A DNA stretch of 64,000 nucleotides from IDS-8 sp036381215 (GCA_036381215.1 DASVDF010000091.1:72070-136069); one strand, 5' to 3'; shown: positions 53,126 through 61,924, counted from the first letter of the stretch. The notes: generated by a model not told the origin, from the sequence alone. Program-made: numbers and translations.

Positions 53126-53807
53126 TCCCGCGGCGACTGTTCTCGTGATCGAGGACGAGGCGCACATCAGGAGCTTTCTGCGCATCGCCCTCGAAGCGCA
53201 CGGCTACACCGTCCTGGAAGCCCGCACCGGCGCGGACGGCCTGGCTGCCGCCGGACGCTGCCCACCGCAGCTCGTGATTCTCGATCTCGGGCTGCCGGAC
53301 ATGGACGGCAGGGGCGTGATCACCCGGCTGCGCGAGTGGTCGCAAGCTCCGATCCTCGTGCTGTCCGTCCGTGGCGAAGAGCACGAGAAAGTGCAGGCGC
53401 TCGATGCCGGAGCCAACGATTACGTCACCAAGCCCGCGGGAATCTCGGAGCTGATGGCGCGCGTGCGGGTCCTGCTGCGCAAGCCCGGCGCAGACGCCCC
53501 GGACGGCGCGGTGTACGAACGCGGCGGGCTGCGCGTCGACCTGGCGCGCCGCGAGGTGCATCGTGACGGCGTACCGGTGCACGTGACGCGCAAGGAATAC
53601 GACCTGCTGCGCCTGCTCGTGCGCAACGCCGGCCGGGTGCTCACCCACCAGCACGTGTTGCGCGAGCTGTGGGGGCCCGGCTTCACGCACCAGACGCATT
53701 ACCTGCGCGTGCTCGTCAGCGGCCTCAGGCAGAAGCTCGGCGACGATCCCGCCGATCCCCGCTACATCGTGACCGAGCAGGGAGTCGGTTACCGCTTGCT
53801 GGATTGA
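53118..53807 (+). CDS. KdpE-like OmpR-family response regulator
   Basis: A 229-residue two-domain regulator: receiver (phospho-Asp D56 in LDLGLPDMDG, DYVTKPAG lysine) and a winged-helix DNA-binding domain (about 130-225; KEYDLLRLLVRNAGRV, TEQGVGYRL). Sequence pattern and linkage to a KdpD-like kinase identify it as KdpE-type. Overlap with the kinase end by 8 bases gives translational coupling. No kdpFABC genes are seen; the divergent trkH is the natural target, so this is likely a potassium-starvation regulon wired to Trk. Confidence 0.92.
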   Translation: MSDPAATVLVIEDEAHIRSFLRIALEAHGYTVLEARTGADGLAAAGRCPPQLVILDLGLPDMDGRGVITRLREWSQAPILVLSVRGEEHEKVQALDAGANDYVTKPAGISELMARVRVLLRKPGADAPDGAVYERGGLRVDLARREVHRDGVPVHVTRKEYDLLRLLVRNAGRVLTHQHVLRELWGPGFTHQTHYLRVLVSGLRQKLGDDPADPRYIVTEQGVGYRLLD

Positions 53808-53811
53808 CGGA

Positions 53812-54036
53812 TCAGCGGCGCTTGTCGTTCTTGCGTCGCTTCGCGACCGCGCGCTTCTGCACGTGCCCCATCGCGGCTTCGCCGACCATGAAGCCCAGGA
53901 AGAGCGCGCTTGCGACGAGTGCCGTTTGTGCAATTTCGAGTGTCGAGACGCCTTGCAGCGACGACACGGACAGGCCGAGCGAGACGCAGAACGCGAACAC
54001 GAGCGACCTGACGGTCACGTTAGACAGATTGAACAT
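53812..54036 (-). CDS. Small membrane protein, function unknown
   Basis: A 74-residue protein with two predicted transmembrane segments (about 11-30 and 35-55; SLVFAFCVSLGLSVSS and TALVASALFLGFMVGEAAMG), followed by a strongly basic tail (KRAVAKRRKNDKRR). Its stop lies 4 bases from that of the KdpE-like gene in convergent arrangement. No family recognised. ATG 54036 is chosen; a longer in-frame version begins with low-complexity residues. A potassium-related regulatory small protein is possible but unsupported. Confidence 0.55.
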   Translation of the reverse strand: MFNLSNVTVRSLVFAFCVSLGLSVSSLQGVSTLEIAQTALVASALFLGFMVGEAAMGHVQKRAVAKRRKNDKRR

Positions 54037-54248
54037 TGTAAAGTGGTGTCCCCAAGCGTTATGGCGACGGCCCCCCGGCCGCCCGGCCGCCGCCAGTGGC
54101 AACGGCCCGGCTGTTATACCTCGCCCACGGGGACTGTCAAGCGGGGTTTTCCGCGCCGCGTGTCAACTGGCGCGATGTCGCCAATAGGCAACGCCCGCTC
54201 GCGCACCCTGCTAGAATTTGCTTTGGACGCGCGCGGTATGGACGGTGC

Positions 54249-54728
54249 ATGGCCCGAGCCGGGGAACACACAGAGCCGTCCGCTGCCCGCGAGCTGCGGC
54301 GCCTCGCCTGGCTGTTCGACGATGCGATTCTGCTGCCCGGCGGCTATCGCATCGGCATCGACGGCATCGTCGGGCTCGTACCCGGTCTCGGCGACGCACT
54401 CGGGCTGATCGCCGCGACGTGGATACTGCTGCGCGCGAGGCAGTTCGGCGTGCCGCGCATCGTGATGGCGCGCATGCTCGGCAACGTCGTGCTGGACGCC
54501 GCGATCGGCGCGATCCCGGTGCTCGGCGACCTGTTCGATTTCGCGTTCAAGGCGAATCGCCGCAACATCGGCCTGATGGAGCGATACCTCACGGATGAGC
54601 GGCACGTGCGCCGCGAGAGCTGGGTACGATTCGTCGCCGCGCTCGTCCTCGCTCTTCTCGGCATCGCGGTCGTGCTGTTCCTGGTGTTCCGTTCAGTGCA
54701 ATGGCTGTGGAACCAGGCCGCCGTATGA
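54249..54728 (+). CDS. DUF4112 membrane protein
   Basis: A 159-residue DUF4112 protein. Hallmarks are LPGGYRIGIDGIVGLVPGLGD (split around residues 30-50) and IGAIPVLGDLFDFAFKANRRN, typical of this short family. Two N-terminal hydrophobic regions and a C-terminal membrane helix (about 126-150) predict an inner-membrane protein. Its TGA overlaps an ATG at 54725, but the next protein probably starts slightly further at a GTG with a strong ribosome site, so the two genes are coupled. Function unknown for the family. Confidence 0.85.
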   Translation: MARAGEHTEPSAARELRRLAWLFDDAILLPGGYRIGIDGIVGLVPGLGDALGLIAATWILLRARQFGVPRIVMARMLGNVVLDAAIGAIPVLGDLFDFAFKANRRNIGLMERYLTDERHVRRESWVRFVAALVLALLGIAVVLFLVFRSVQWLWNQAAV

Positions 54729-54742
54729 AAGGAGGTGGTTGC

Positions 54743-55393
54743 GTGCGCAAGACCCGCTATTCGGCGATGCTTGCCGGGCTCGCGACGCTGCTTGCGCTCG
54801 CCGCGTGCACGAGCACGTATTACCGCGCGCTCGAATCCGTCGGGATCGAGAAACGCGACATCCTCGTCGACCGCATCGACGACACCCGCAACGCGCAGAA
54901 CGACGCCAAGGAACAGTTCAGCTCCGCGCTCGAGCAATACCGCAGCGTCGTGGCCTTCGAAGGCGGTGACCTCGAGGATGCCTACGATCGGCTGAACTCG
55001 GAATACGAGAAGAACGAACGGCGCGCCGAAGAGGTGCGGCGGCGCATCGACAGCGTGGAAAAAGTCGCGGGCGACCTGTTCGACGAATGGGAGGACGAGA
55101 TCGGGCAGTACTCCGATCCGGACCTCGCCCGCCGCAGCAATCAGCTGCTCGAAGAGACGCGCGACCAGTATGGCGAGGTGATTACCGCCATGCACCGGGC
55201 GGAAGAGACCATGGACCCGGTGCTGGCGCTGTTCAACGACCAGGTCATGTTCCTGCGCCACAACCTGAACGCGCGCGCCATCGGTTCCCTCGAGAACGAG
55301 CTCGGAGAGATCGAGCAGGCCACCGGCACCCTGATCGCGGAGATGGAGCGGGCGATCGCCGAGGCGAACGCCTTCATCGCAAACATGTCCTGA
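54743..55393 (+). CDS. DUF2959 family lipoprotein
   Basis: A 216-residue lipoprotein with signal and lipobox (ALAAC; Cys near residue 22), followed by an extended helical coiled-coil body (YRALESVGIEKRDILVDRID, then regular heptads to the C-terminus), as in DUF2959. GTG 54743 is preferred over ATG 54725 because AAAGGAGGT lies 7 bases before it. It belongs to a two-gene unit with the DUF4112 protein. The stop TGA (55391-55393) abuts the stop of the convergent thioredoxin gene. Members bind the periplasmic face of a membrane; function unknown. Confidence 0.83.
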   Translation: MRKTRYSAMLAGLATLLALAACTSTYYRALESVGIEKRDILVDRIDDTRNAQNDAKEQFSSALEQYRSVVAFEGGDLEDAYDRLNSEYEKNERRAEEVRRRIDSVEKVAGDLFDEWEDEIGQYSDPDLARRSNQLLEETRDQYGEVITAMHRAEETMDPVLALFNDQVMFLRHNLNARAIGSLENELGEIEQATGTLIAEMERAIAEANAFIANMS

Positions 55394-55837
55394 TCAGGCC
55401 ACGGCGCGCGCCTGCTCGCGAACCCAGCGCACGATGTCGGCTGAGCGCATGGCGCCGGAGCGGCGGGCGGCTTCACGGCCGTTCACGAACAGGATCATCG
55501 TCGGGATGCCGCGGATACCGAGCTGACCTGCGAGCTCCTGCTCCTGGTCGGTGTTGAGCTTGAGCAGGCGCGCCTCCGCCCCGAGCTCCGCGGACGCCCG
55601 TTCGAACTCGGGCGCCATCATGCGGCACGGACCACACCACGGCGCCCAGAAGTCCACCACGACCGGGATGTCGTTGCGCTCGACCTGGCGGCGCAGGCCC
55701 GCGCCGTCGACTTCCTTAGGTTGCTCCCCGAACAACGGCGCGTGGCAGCTGCCGCACTTCGGCGCGTCGGCGAGGCGCTCGGAAGGGATGCGGTTCACGG
55801 CGTCGCAATGCGGACAGACAATGTGGCTGGTGCTCAT
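55394..55837 (-). CDS. trxC: Thioredoxin 2
   Basis: A 147-residue thioredoxin of the TrxC type. An N-terminal zinc ribbon (CPHC ... CGSC, residues 8-11 and 28-31) precedes a thioredoxin fold with the active site WCGPC (about residues 68-72) and the cis-Pro GIPTMILF. It is cytosolic and reduces protein disulfides with thioredoxin reductase; TrxC in E. coli is OxyR-induced, which is not shown here. Start ATG 55837 gives MSTSHIVCPHC. The gene's end abuts the DUF2959 stop (TGATCA). Confidence 0.93.
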   Translation of the reverse strand: MSTSHIVCPHCDAVNRIPSERLADAPKCGSCHAPLFGEQPKEVDGAGLRRQVERNDIPVVVDFWAPWCGPCRMMAPEFERASAELGAEARLLKLNTDQEQELAGQLGIRGIPTMILFVNGREAARRSGAMRSADIVRWVREQARAVA

Positions 55838-55894
55838 GGCGCTCTCCGTCGGATACCGGCTTCGTGGGTCCGAAAAGGGCGAAGTCAAGCGCGG

Positions 55895-56431
55895 TCAGTC
55901 CCCCGGCGGGGTGACCACGCGGCACGGCCAGGCGCGGGCTGCCCCGAAGCCGTCCGCTGCGAGTGCCTGCCCGATCGCATCCGCATTGTCGCCGGAGAGG
56001 AGGCACACGAGGCGGTCGCGGCGGTTCGAGAGAAAAGCGCACGCGATTTCCGCGAAGTCCGCCGTCACACCGTGCAGCCGGTCGAGCAGCGCTTCCTTGC
56101 CGATCGCTCCGGCCGGCAGCAGCTCCGCGATCACGTTCACCTTGGAGAGCGACGAATCGCGCGGCTCGACGTTGCCCAGCACGCGTCCGGGCCACACGCC
56201 GCGGAGCTCTGCGCCGAGCTCGCGCAATGCGATGCGCGCCGACTCGGCGTCGGGCGCGCGGTACCAGCAGAGCATCCTTCTTCCGTCCGTGGCGAGAAAG
56301 CTCTGCATCCACGCGACGCCATGCAGCCCGAAACAGCCGTCGGCCTGCCGGCCCATCTCGAGCGTGGCGGCGGGAGTCAGCGGCGGATCCATCGGCCGCA
56401 GGTAGAAGACGTCGCTCAGGCCGGCTGACAT
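55895..56431 (-). CDS. DUF4242 (SCO4226-like) domain protein
   Basis: A 178-residue protein. The N-terminal half (about 5-80) matches DUF4242, the fold of the nickel-binding SCO4226 protein: CFGLHGVAWMQSFLATDGR and CWYRAPDAESARIALREL. The C-terminal half (about 90-170) repeats a similar but weaker pattern (HGVTADFAEIACAF; CLLSGDNADAIGQAL), suggesting an internal duplication. It starts 16 bases after the molybdenum hydroxylase large-subunit stop, so the two are likely co-transcribed. An accessory or metal-handling role for the hydroxylase is plausible but unproven. Confidence 0.72.
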   Translation of the reverse strand: MSAGLSDVFYLRPMDPPLTPAATLEMGRQADGCFGLHGVAWMQSFLATDGRRMLCWYRAPDAESARIALRELGAELRGVWPGRVLGNVEPRDSSLSKVNVIAELLPAGAIGKEALLDRLHGVTADFAEIACAFLSNRRDRLVCLLSGDNADAIGQALAADGFGAARAWPCRVVTPPGD

Positions 56432-56447
56432 GGCGGCGTGCGCGGCA

Positions 56448-58631
56448 TCAGGTCCAGCGGAGATCGTGCTTCGCGATCGGCGTCGACCGCACGCGCTTGC
56501 CGGTTGCGAAGAAGACCGCGTTCGCGACCGCGGGCGGCACGGGCGGCCCCGCCGGCTCGCCGATCCCACCCCACCAGCCGTCCTCCGAGAGCGCGAAGTG
56601 CACCTCGATTTCCGGCACCTGCGGCATGCGCATGAGACGATAGGTGTCGAAGTTGTCGTTGACGAAGCGCCCCTGCTCGAGCTCGAGCCCGCCGTACAGC
56701 GCGTGCGACAGCTCCCAGACGACGGAGCCTTCCATCTGCTCTGCGGCCGCGCGCGGATTGATCACGTAACCCGAGTTCATCACCAGCACGACCTTCTCGA
56801 CGGTGAGCTCGCCCGCGCGGCTCACCGACACCGTCGCGCAGGCGCCGCAGTACGAATCGTGATCCTCGAGCACCGCGATCCCCATGCCGCGCCCGCGCGG
56901 CAGGTCGGTGCGGAACCCGGCCACTTCCTCGAGCTTCAGGAGCACGCGCTGCCAGGGCTCCATGCCCTGCGTCATCTCGAGCCGCCACTCCAGCGGATCG
57001 CGGCCGCCGGCCAGCGCCATCTCGTCGGCGAACTGCTCGACCATGAAGCCGTTCTGGTTGGTGCCCGGCGCGCGATGCGTCGCGGTCGGCACGTGCGCCG
57101 GCGCGGCGTGGCGCTCGTGCCGCCGGTGTGGAATGCGGTACGGCATGTCGGAGACGCCGCGGTCCGCGAGGCGGATGCTCAACGGGTCGCGCGTGAACAC
57201 GACGGAGCGCGACAGCAACGCTTCCGGGAGACCATCCTCGCCGAGCGCGGCGCTGAGGCGCGCATACACCGGCGGGCGCTGCTTGTCCTGCACGATGTCC
57301 TCTTCGCGCGGCCAGATGACCTGGACCGGCCGCCCGATCTGTCGCGAAATCTCCGCGGCCTGCCGCGTCACGGCGGTGGCTCCGCCGCCGTTGCCGCCGA
57401 AAGCGCCGCCGATGAACGTGGTGTGCACGTACACGTCGCGCGTGTCCCGGCCGAGCTGGTCGGCCGCGAGCAAGAGCGCCGTCGACTGGTCCTGCGTCGG
57501 CGACCAGACGTCGACCCGCGCCGCCGTCGCGCTCACCGTGGCGTTGATCGGCTCCATGCGGGCGTGCGCTTCGTACGGGCGGTGATAGTCGGCGCTGACG
57601 ACGCGCTCCGCTGCGCGGATCATGGCGAGCGCGTCGCCGCCGCTCGCCTCGCTGACCTCGCCCGGCGCCTCGAGCAGCTCGCGCGCCTTGGCGGCCTGCG
57701 TGGCGCTGCTCACCTCGCCGTCCGGCCCGAAGTCCCATTCGATCGGCAGGTCGTCGAGCGCCGCCTTCGCCCGGTGCCAGGAATCGGCGACGATCGCGAC
57801 CCCGTCCTGCAGGTCGGAATTGTCGCGACGGCCGGGCCGGGCGCGGAACTCGACCGCGCCGATGATTCCGGGCCGTTCCTTGACGCGCTCGAAATCGTAG
57901 CGGACGAGCCTGCCCCAGGGCACGGGGCAGCACTTCACGGCCGCGTACACGAGGCCTTCCGGGCGCGCGTCGATGGAAAAGCGCGCGCTGCCGTCGACCT
58001 TCACGCGCGCGTCGAGCCTTGGTACGGGCCGGCCGAGCAGCCACCACTCGTCCGGCGTCTTGATCGCGGGCTCCTCGTCCAGCGCGATCTCCGCCGCCGC
58101 TGCGGCGAAATCCGCATACGGTGCGCGGCGGTCGCCGGCGCTCAGAATCCCCTGGCGGGCCGTCACCGCGCCGCGCTCGATGCCCCAGGCGTTCGCCGCC
58201 GCCTGCTTCAGCCGTTCGCGCGCGGACGCGCCGGCCTGCATGATGTGCGGATGCTGCTCGCGCACGAGCTGCGAGCCGTGCGTGGAAGTGACGATGTATT
58301 CCTCGCCCTCGTTCACGTGCCGGTGCATGTCGGCGAACACCACCTGGATGCTGTCCCACGGCACGTCGAGCTCTTCGGCGATCAGCATCGCCACCGAGGT
58401 CAGCGCCCCCTGCCCCTGCTCGGTGTGCGGCACGCGGATCGTCACCGTGCCGTCGCCGTCGATCGTGAGCCACGCGTTGATCTCGACGCCGTCGGTCGGC
58501 GTCGTCCACGGCTTCGGCGCTACCGCCGCGGCGAGCGCGTCGGGAAGGTGAAAGCCCAGGATCATGCCGCCGCCGGCGCCGAGCATCGTGCGGATGACCG
58601 CGCGGCGCGAAATCATCGTCTGAGCTGGCAT
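56448..58631 (-). CDS. iorB: Molybdenum hydroxylase large subunit (isoquinoline 1-oxidoreductase beta-type), Tat-exported
   Basis: A 727-residue xanthine-oxidase-family subunit with a Tat signal (SRRAVIRTMLGAGGG, residues 8-22). Motifs for binding the molybdopterin-cytosine-dinucleotide cofactor include HTEQGQGALTS near the N-terminus, GGAFGGNGGG (about 440) and the active-site Glu in GGIGEPAGPPVPPAVA. IorB-like enzymes oxidise aldehydes or N-heterocycles in the periplasm. The adjacent upstream gene is the 2Fe-2S subunit (4-base gap). No cytochrome subunit is next to it, although two cytochromes lie about 12 kb away. The physiological substrate is unknown. Confidence 0.92.
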   Translation of the reverse strand: MPAQTMISRRAVIRTMLGAGGGMILGFHLPDALAAAVAPKPWTTPTDGVEINAWLTIDGDGTVTIRVPHTEQGQGALTSVAMLIAEELDVPWDSIQVVFADMHRHVNEGEEYIVTSTHGSQLVREQHPHIMQAGASARERLKQAAANAWGIERGAVTARQGILSAGDRRAPYADFAAAAAEIALDEEPAIKTPDEWWLLGRPVPRLDARVKVDGSARFSIDARPEGLVYAAVKCCPVPWGRLVRYDFERVKERPGIIGAVEFRARPGRRDNSDLQDGVAIVADSWHRAKAALDDLPIEWDFGPDGEVSSATQAAKARELLEAPGEVSEASGGDALAMIRAAERVVSADYHRPYEAHARMEPINATVSATAARVDVWSPTQDQSTALLLAADQLGRDTRDVYVHTTFIGGAFGGNGGGATAVTRQAAEISRQIGRPVQVIWPREEDIVQDKQRPPVYARLSAALGEDGLPEALLSRSVVFTRDPLSIRLADRGVSDMPYRIPHRRHERHAAPAHVPTATHRAPGTNQNGFMVEQFADEMALAGGRDPLEWRLEMTQGMEPWQRVLLKLEEVAGFRTDLPRGRGMGIAVLEDHDSYCGACATVSVSRAGELTVEKVVLVMNSGYVINPRAAAEQMEGSVVWELSHALYGGLELEQGRFVNDNFDTYRLMRMPQVPEIEVHFALSEDGWWGGIGEPAGPPVPPAVANAVFFATGKRVRSTPIAKHDLRWT

Positions 58632-58635
58632 GGGA

Positions 58636-59097
58636 TCACTCCTTCGCGAGCTCTGCGGCGCGGTGGATGGCTGTACGGATGCGCGGGTAGGTGCCGCAGC
58701 GGCACAGGTTGCCGGCCATCGCGGCATCGATCTCGGCATCGCTCGGGTCCGGCGAGCGCGCGAGCAGCGCCGCCGCCGCCATGATCTGCCCGGACTGGCA
58801 GTAGCCGCACTGCGGCACGGTGTGCTCGATCCAGGCCTGTTGCACCGGGTGACTCGCGTCCGGCGACAGGCCCTCGATGGTGGTGATTCGCCGGCCTGCG
58901 ACGCTGGCCGCCGGCACGCTGCACGAGCGCACCGGCTGCCCGTCGACGTGCACGGTGCAGGCGCCGCACTGGGCGATGCCGCAGCCGTACTTCGTGCCGG
59001 TAAGCCCGAGCGTCTCGCGCAGCACCCAGAGGAGCGGCATCTCGGGCTCGACGTCGACCTCGTGCGCTCTGCCGTTCACGTCGAGGGTGAGGGGCAT
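58636..59097 (-). CDS. iorA: Molybdenum hydroxylase 2Fe-2S subunit (IorA type)
   Basis: A 153-residue iron-sulphur protein with two 2Fe-2S clusters. The plant-type ferredoxin motif is CGIAQCGAC plus C in VRSCS; the second cluster uses CGYCQSG and NLCRCGTYPRI. It forms the electron-accepting subunit of the hydroxylase and carries no signal, so it is probably co-exported with the Tat-signal-bearing IorB by the piggyback mechanism known in this family. Only four bases separate its stop from the IorB start. Confidence 0.93.
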   Translation of the reverse strand: MPLTLDVNGRAHEVDVEPEMPLLWVLRETLGLTGTKYGCGIAQCGACTVHVDGQPVRSCSVPAASVAGRRITTIEGLSPDASHPVQQAWIEHTVPQCGYCQSGQIMAAAALLARSPDPSDAEIDAAMAGNLCRCGTYPRIRTAIHRAAELAKE

Positions 59098-59175
59098 GGC
59101 GTGCCTCCGCTGGCTGGTCTGTCCCCTTCATTCTAGCTCGCGGCGGCGCGGGGCTCACGGCCTGTGCGATGCTTG

Positions 59176-59199
59176 ATCGCGCGCAATACGCGCTCCTAC
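59176..59199. repeat. REP-like palindrome (GTAGGAGCGCGC family), copy 5
   Basis: ATCGCGCGCAATACGCGCTCCTAC, in the 128-base gap between the sugar porter end and the iorA start, belongs to the family described near 8958. One arm has degenerated (ATA replaces the GC-rich centre). Confidence 0.7.
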
Positions 59200-59225
59200 C
59201 GGCTCGCGCGGCGCGAAGCCTGCGG

Positions 59226-60767
59226 TCAGCCGACGAGGGTGGCTTCCAGCTCCTCGAGGCTCCGGCCGTTGGTCTCGGGCAGGACGCGCATGACGATCGC
59301 GAGGCCGGCGATCGCGAACAGCGCATAGATGAGGAAGGTGCCGGCGTTGCCGATCCGCTCGAGCTCCCACGGAAACACGAGCTGCACGGTGAAGCTCACG
59401 GCCGAGTTGACGAATCCGACAAACGAGATCGCGAGGCCGCGCAGCCGGTTGGGAAACAGCTCCGCGAACAGCACCCACATCACGGGGCCGATCGAGATCG
59501 CGAAGCAGGCGACGAAACCGAGCACGCCGAAGAGAATGAGCGCGGGATTCGCATTGCTGGCGGCGCTCACGAGCTCCGCCTCGAAGCTCCGCCAGAAATC
59601 CGCGCCGGCGGCATCGACCACGGCCCGCCGGAAGTCGACGTCGCTGTCCCACTTCTCTCCGGCAAGCGGCGCCAGCGTTTGCTGCTCCGCCGCCGGGAAC
59701 CGGTCCAGGTCCGCGTCGTCGAGCGTGTACGTCGCCGAGTCGAAGCCGAACGAGAGAAGCAGCATGCACGCGGCGATGCCCGCGAGCCCGCCGCCGAGCA
59801 GCGGACGGCGCCCGAGCCGGTCGATCTGCGAGATCGCGAGCAGCGTGAACCCGAGATTCACCAGCCCGACCAGCACGGCCTGCATGAACGCCGCGTCCGT
59901 GCCGATGCCGGACTGCTCGAAGATCATCGGTGCATAGAAGAAGACGGCGTTGATGCCGGTGATCTGCTGCAGCACGGCGACGGACACGCCGATGATGAGC
60001 ACCAGCCGCATCGACGGCCGGAACAGCTCGGCGATGCGCGGCTCCGCCCGGTTCGCGAGCGAAGCGCGGATGGCGGCGAGCTCGAGCTCGGCCTGCTCGC
60101 GTCCGCTGCAACGGGCGAGCACTTCGAGCGCTTCCTGGTCGCGGCCGTGCATCGCGAGCCAGCGCGGGCTTTCCGGCACGGCAAAGAGCGCCAGGAAATA
60201 GCCGAGCGCCGGCAGCGCCTCGATGCCGAGCATCGCCCGCCAGCTGTGCTCGCCGAGATTGAGCACCGGCGCAAGCTCCGAGCGTCCGAGCTCCAGGATC
60301 AGGTAATTGCTGAAGAACGCCGCCGAGATGCCGACGACGATGTTGAGCTGATTGAGCGACACCGTGCGGCCGCGCAGCCGGGCCGGCGAGATCTCGGCGA
60401 TGTACATGGGCGCGACGATCAGCGCCGCACCGACCGCGAGGCCGCCCACCATGCGGGCGCCGACCAGCGCGACGAAATCGGGCGCGGCCGCCGCCGCGAT
60501 GGCCGCCGCGAGGAAGAGCAGCGCCGCGATCATGAGCACCGGCCGCCTGCCGATGCGGTCGCTCAAGGGCCCGGCGGCGAGCATCGCGACGGTCGCGGTG
60601 AGCGTGAGCGAAGCGACGGCCCAGCCCAGCGCGATGCGGCCGAGATCGAACTCCCGGGCGATGAACGTGACGATGCCCGACACGACCGAGGCCTCGAACC
60701 CCATCAGGAAGCCGCCGATGGCGACGATGAGCGCGAGCCGGATCGTGTAGCGGGTGTTGACCTCCAT
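59226..60767 (-). CDS. Sugar porter (GLUT/XylE-type) MFS transporter with periplasmic insertion
   Basis: A 513-residue MFS sugar porter. Hallmarks: GPLSDRIGRRPVLM after helix 2, PESPRWLAMHGRD before the central loop, QQITGINAVFFYAP in helix 7 and PETNGRSLEELEA at the C-terminus. Between helices 9 and 10 lies an unusually long stretch of about 65 residues (about 341-409; TYTLDDADLDRFP to ELVSAASNAN) in the periplasm, where XylE has roughly ten. It is coupled to the regulator by a TGATG overlap and lies downstream of GH3, so the substrate is probably glucose or another sugar freed by that enzyme. Confidence 0.9.
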   Translation of the reverse strand: MEVNTRYTIRLALIVAIGGFLMGFEASVVSGIVTFIAREFDLGRIALGWAVASLTLTATVAMLAAGPLSDRIGRRPVLMIAALLFLAAAIAAAAAPDFVALVGARMVGGLAVGAALIVAPMYIAEISPARLRGRTVSLNQLNIVVGISAAFFSNYLILELGRSELAPVLNLGEHSWRAMLGIEALPALGYFLALFAVPESPRWLAMHGRDQEALEVLARCSGREQAELELAAIRASLANRAEPRIAELFRPSMRLVLIIGVSVAVLQQITGINAVFFYAPMIFEQSGIGTDAAFMQAVLVGLVNLGFTLLAISQIDRLGRRPLLGGGLAGIAACMLLLSFGFDSATYTLDDADLDRFPAAEQQTLAPLAGEKWDSDVDFRRAVVDAAGADFWRSFEAELVSAASNANPALILFGVLGFVACFAISIGPVMWVLFAELFPNRLRGLAISFVGFVNSAVSFTVQLVFPWELERIGNAGTFLIYALFAIAGLAIVMRVLPETNGRSLEELEATLVG

Positions 60768-61765
60768 CAGCCGGGTGCGCGGCCGGTCGAGCGGCGCACC
60801 ACGAGCTCCGTCGGCAGCGGCTCCCCCGTCTCTGCCTCGCGCCCCATCACCCGATCGATCAGGAGTTGTGCGGCCGCCTCGCCCATCTCGCGCGTCGGCT
60901 GGCGCACTGTGGTAAGTCCCGGCCAGATGCGCGACGCGAGCAGCGTGTCGTCGAAGCCCGCGACGCTCAGATCGTCGGGGATGCGCAGCCCGAGCTCCTG
61001 CGCCTCGTAGATCACCCCCGCCGCCATGTCGTCGTTGGCGGCGAACACCGCCGTGGGCCTGGGATCGCGGGCGAGCAGCTCCTTCGCCGCCCGGAGGCCG
61101 CTCTCGAACGTGCTGTACCCCTGCTGCACGATGAGCTCGCAGGGTGGACCGGCGGCGAGCGCGTCACGGACGCCGTCCAGGCGTCGCGTCATCGCCAGGT
61201 GACCGGGATCGCCGCTGATGAACGCGATGCGGCGATGGCCGAGCGACAGCAGGTGCTCCGTCATGGCGACGGCGGCGGCATGATCCGTGGTGCGGACGTC
61301 GAGCCCGTCGCGCCGCAGCGTGCCGGGTGCGATGCGGCCGTAGAGGACACCGGCGTCATCGAGCGCGGCGAGCAGCTGCTCGTCGTCCGTCAAGGGCGGC
61401 ATCATGAGCAGCCCGTCGATACGCTCGCGCTCGGCGAACTCCAGCACCGAGAGCACGAGCCGCGAGCCTTTCGCCGTGGTTTCGTGCAGCACGAGCTCGT
61501 AGCCGCGCTCGCGGCAGCCGGCACGGATGCCGTCGACGAGGCTGATCACGAAATACGAGGACGGCGTCTCGTACAGGAACGCGATGTGGAAGGACTTCCC
61601 GGAACGCAGGCTCCGCGCCTGCCGGTCCGGCGCGTAGTTGAGCTGCTGGATCGCTTTCTCGACCTTCTTGCGCAGCGCGTCGCTGACGTACTCCTCGCGG
61701 TTGATGACGCGCGAGACCGATTTGCGCGACACGCCGGCACGCCGGGCGACGTCGGCGATGTTCAC
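60767..61765 (-). CDS. LacI family transcriptional regulator
   Basis: A 332-residue LacI/GalR regulator if begun at GTG 61765 (MNIADVARRAGVSRKSVSRV), which places the helix-turn-helix at its usual position; longer in-frame extensions are out of character. A hinge region (YAPDRQARSLRSGKS) and sugar-binding domain (SVAGFDDTLLASRIWPGLTTV) follow. The stop overlaps the start of the sugar porter gene by one base (TGATG). It probably regulates the GH3-LacI-porter operon in which it resides. Confidence 0.9.
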   Translation of the reverse strand: MNIADVARRAGVSRKSVSRVINREEYVSDALRKKVEKAIQQLNYAPDRQARSLRSGKSFHIAFLYETPSSYFVISLVDGIRAGCRERGYELVLHETTAKGSRLVLSVLEFAERERIDGLLMMPPLTDDEQLLAALDDAGVLYGRIAPGTLRRDGLDVRTTDHAAAVAMTEHLLSLGHRRIAFISGDPGHLAMTRRLDGVRDALAAGPPCELIVQQGYSTFESGLRAAKELLARDPRPTAVFAANDDMAAGVIYEAQELGLRIPDDLSVAGFDDTLLASRIWPGLTTVRQPTREMGEAAAQLLIDRVMGREAETGEPLPTELVVRRSTGRAPG

Positions 61766-61924
61766 GCGCCGCACGGCGAGCTCCCGCGTGGCAAAAGCCT
61801 GCTGTGCGGCATGACGGCTGTTCCGGTCATCGGCGAAAATTGTGTGGGCAAGGCCGTATGTACCACAACTCGGGGCCGTGTGGCCCGCGAGCGCCGTTGC
61901 GAGCGCCAGGCCAGGGCGGCGCCA

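Noticed and set aside
56430..58784. A 784-codon plus-strand frame opposite iorB
   Set aside because: Composition is Arg/His/Val rich and unrelated to any fold, while the opposite strand has a full molybdenum hydroxylase.
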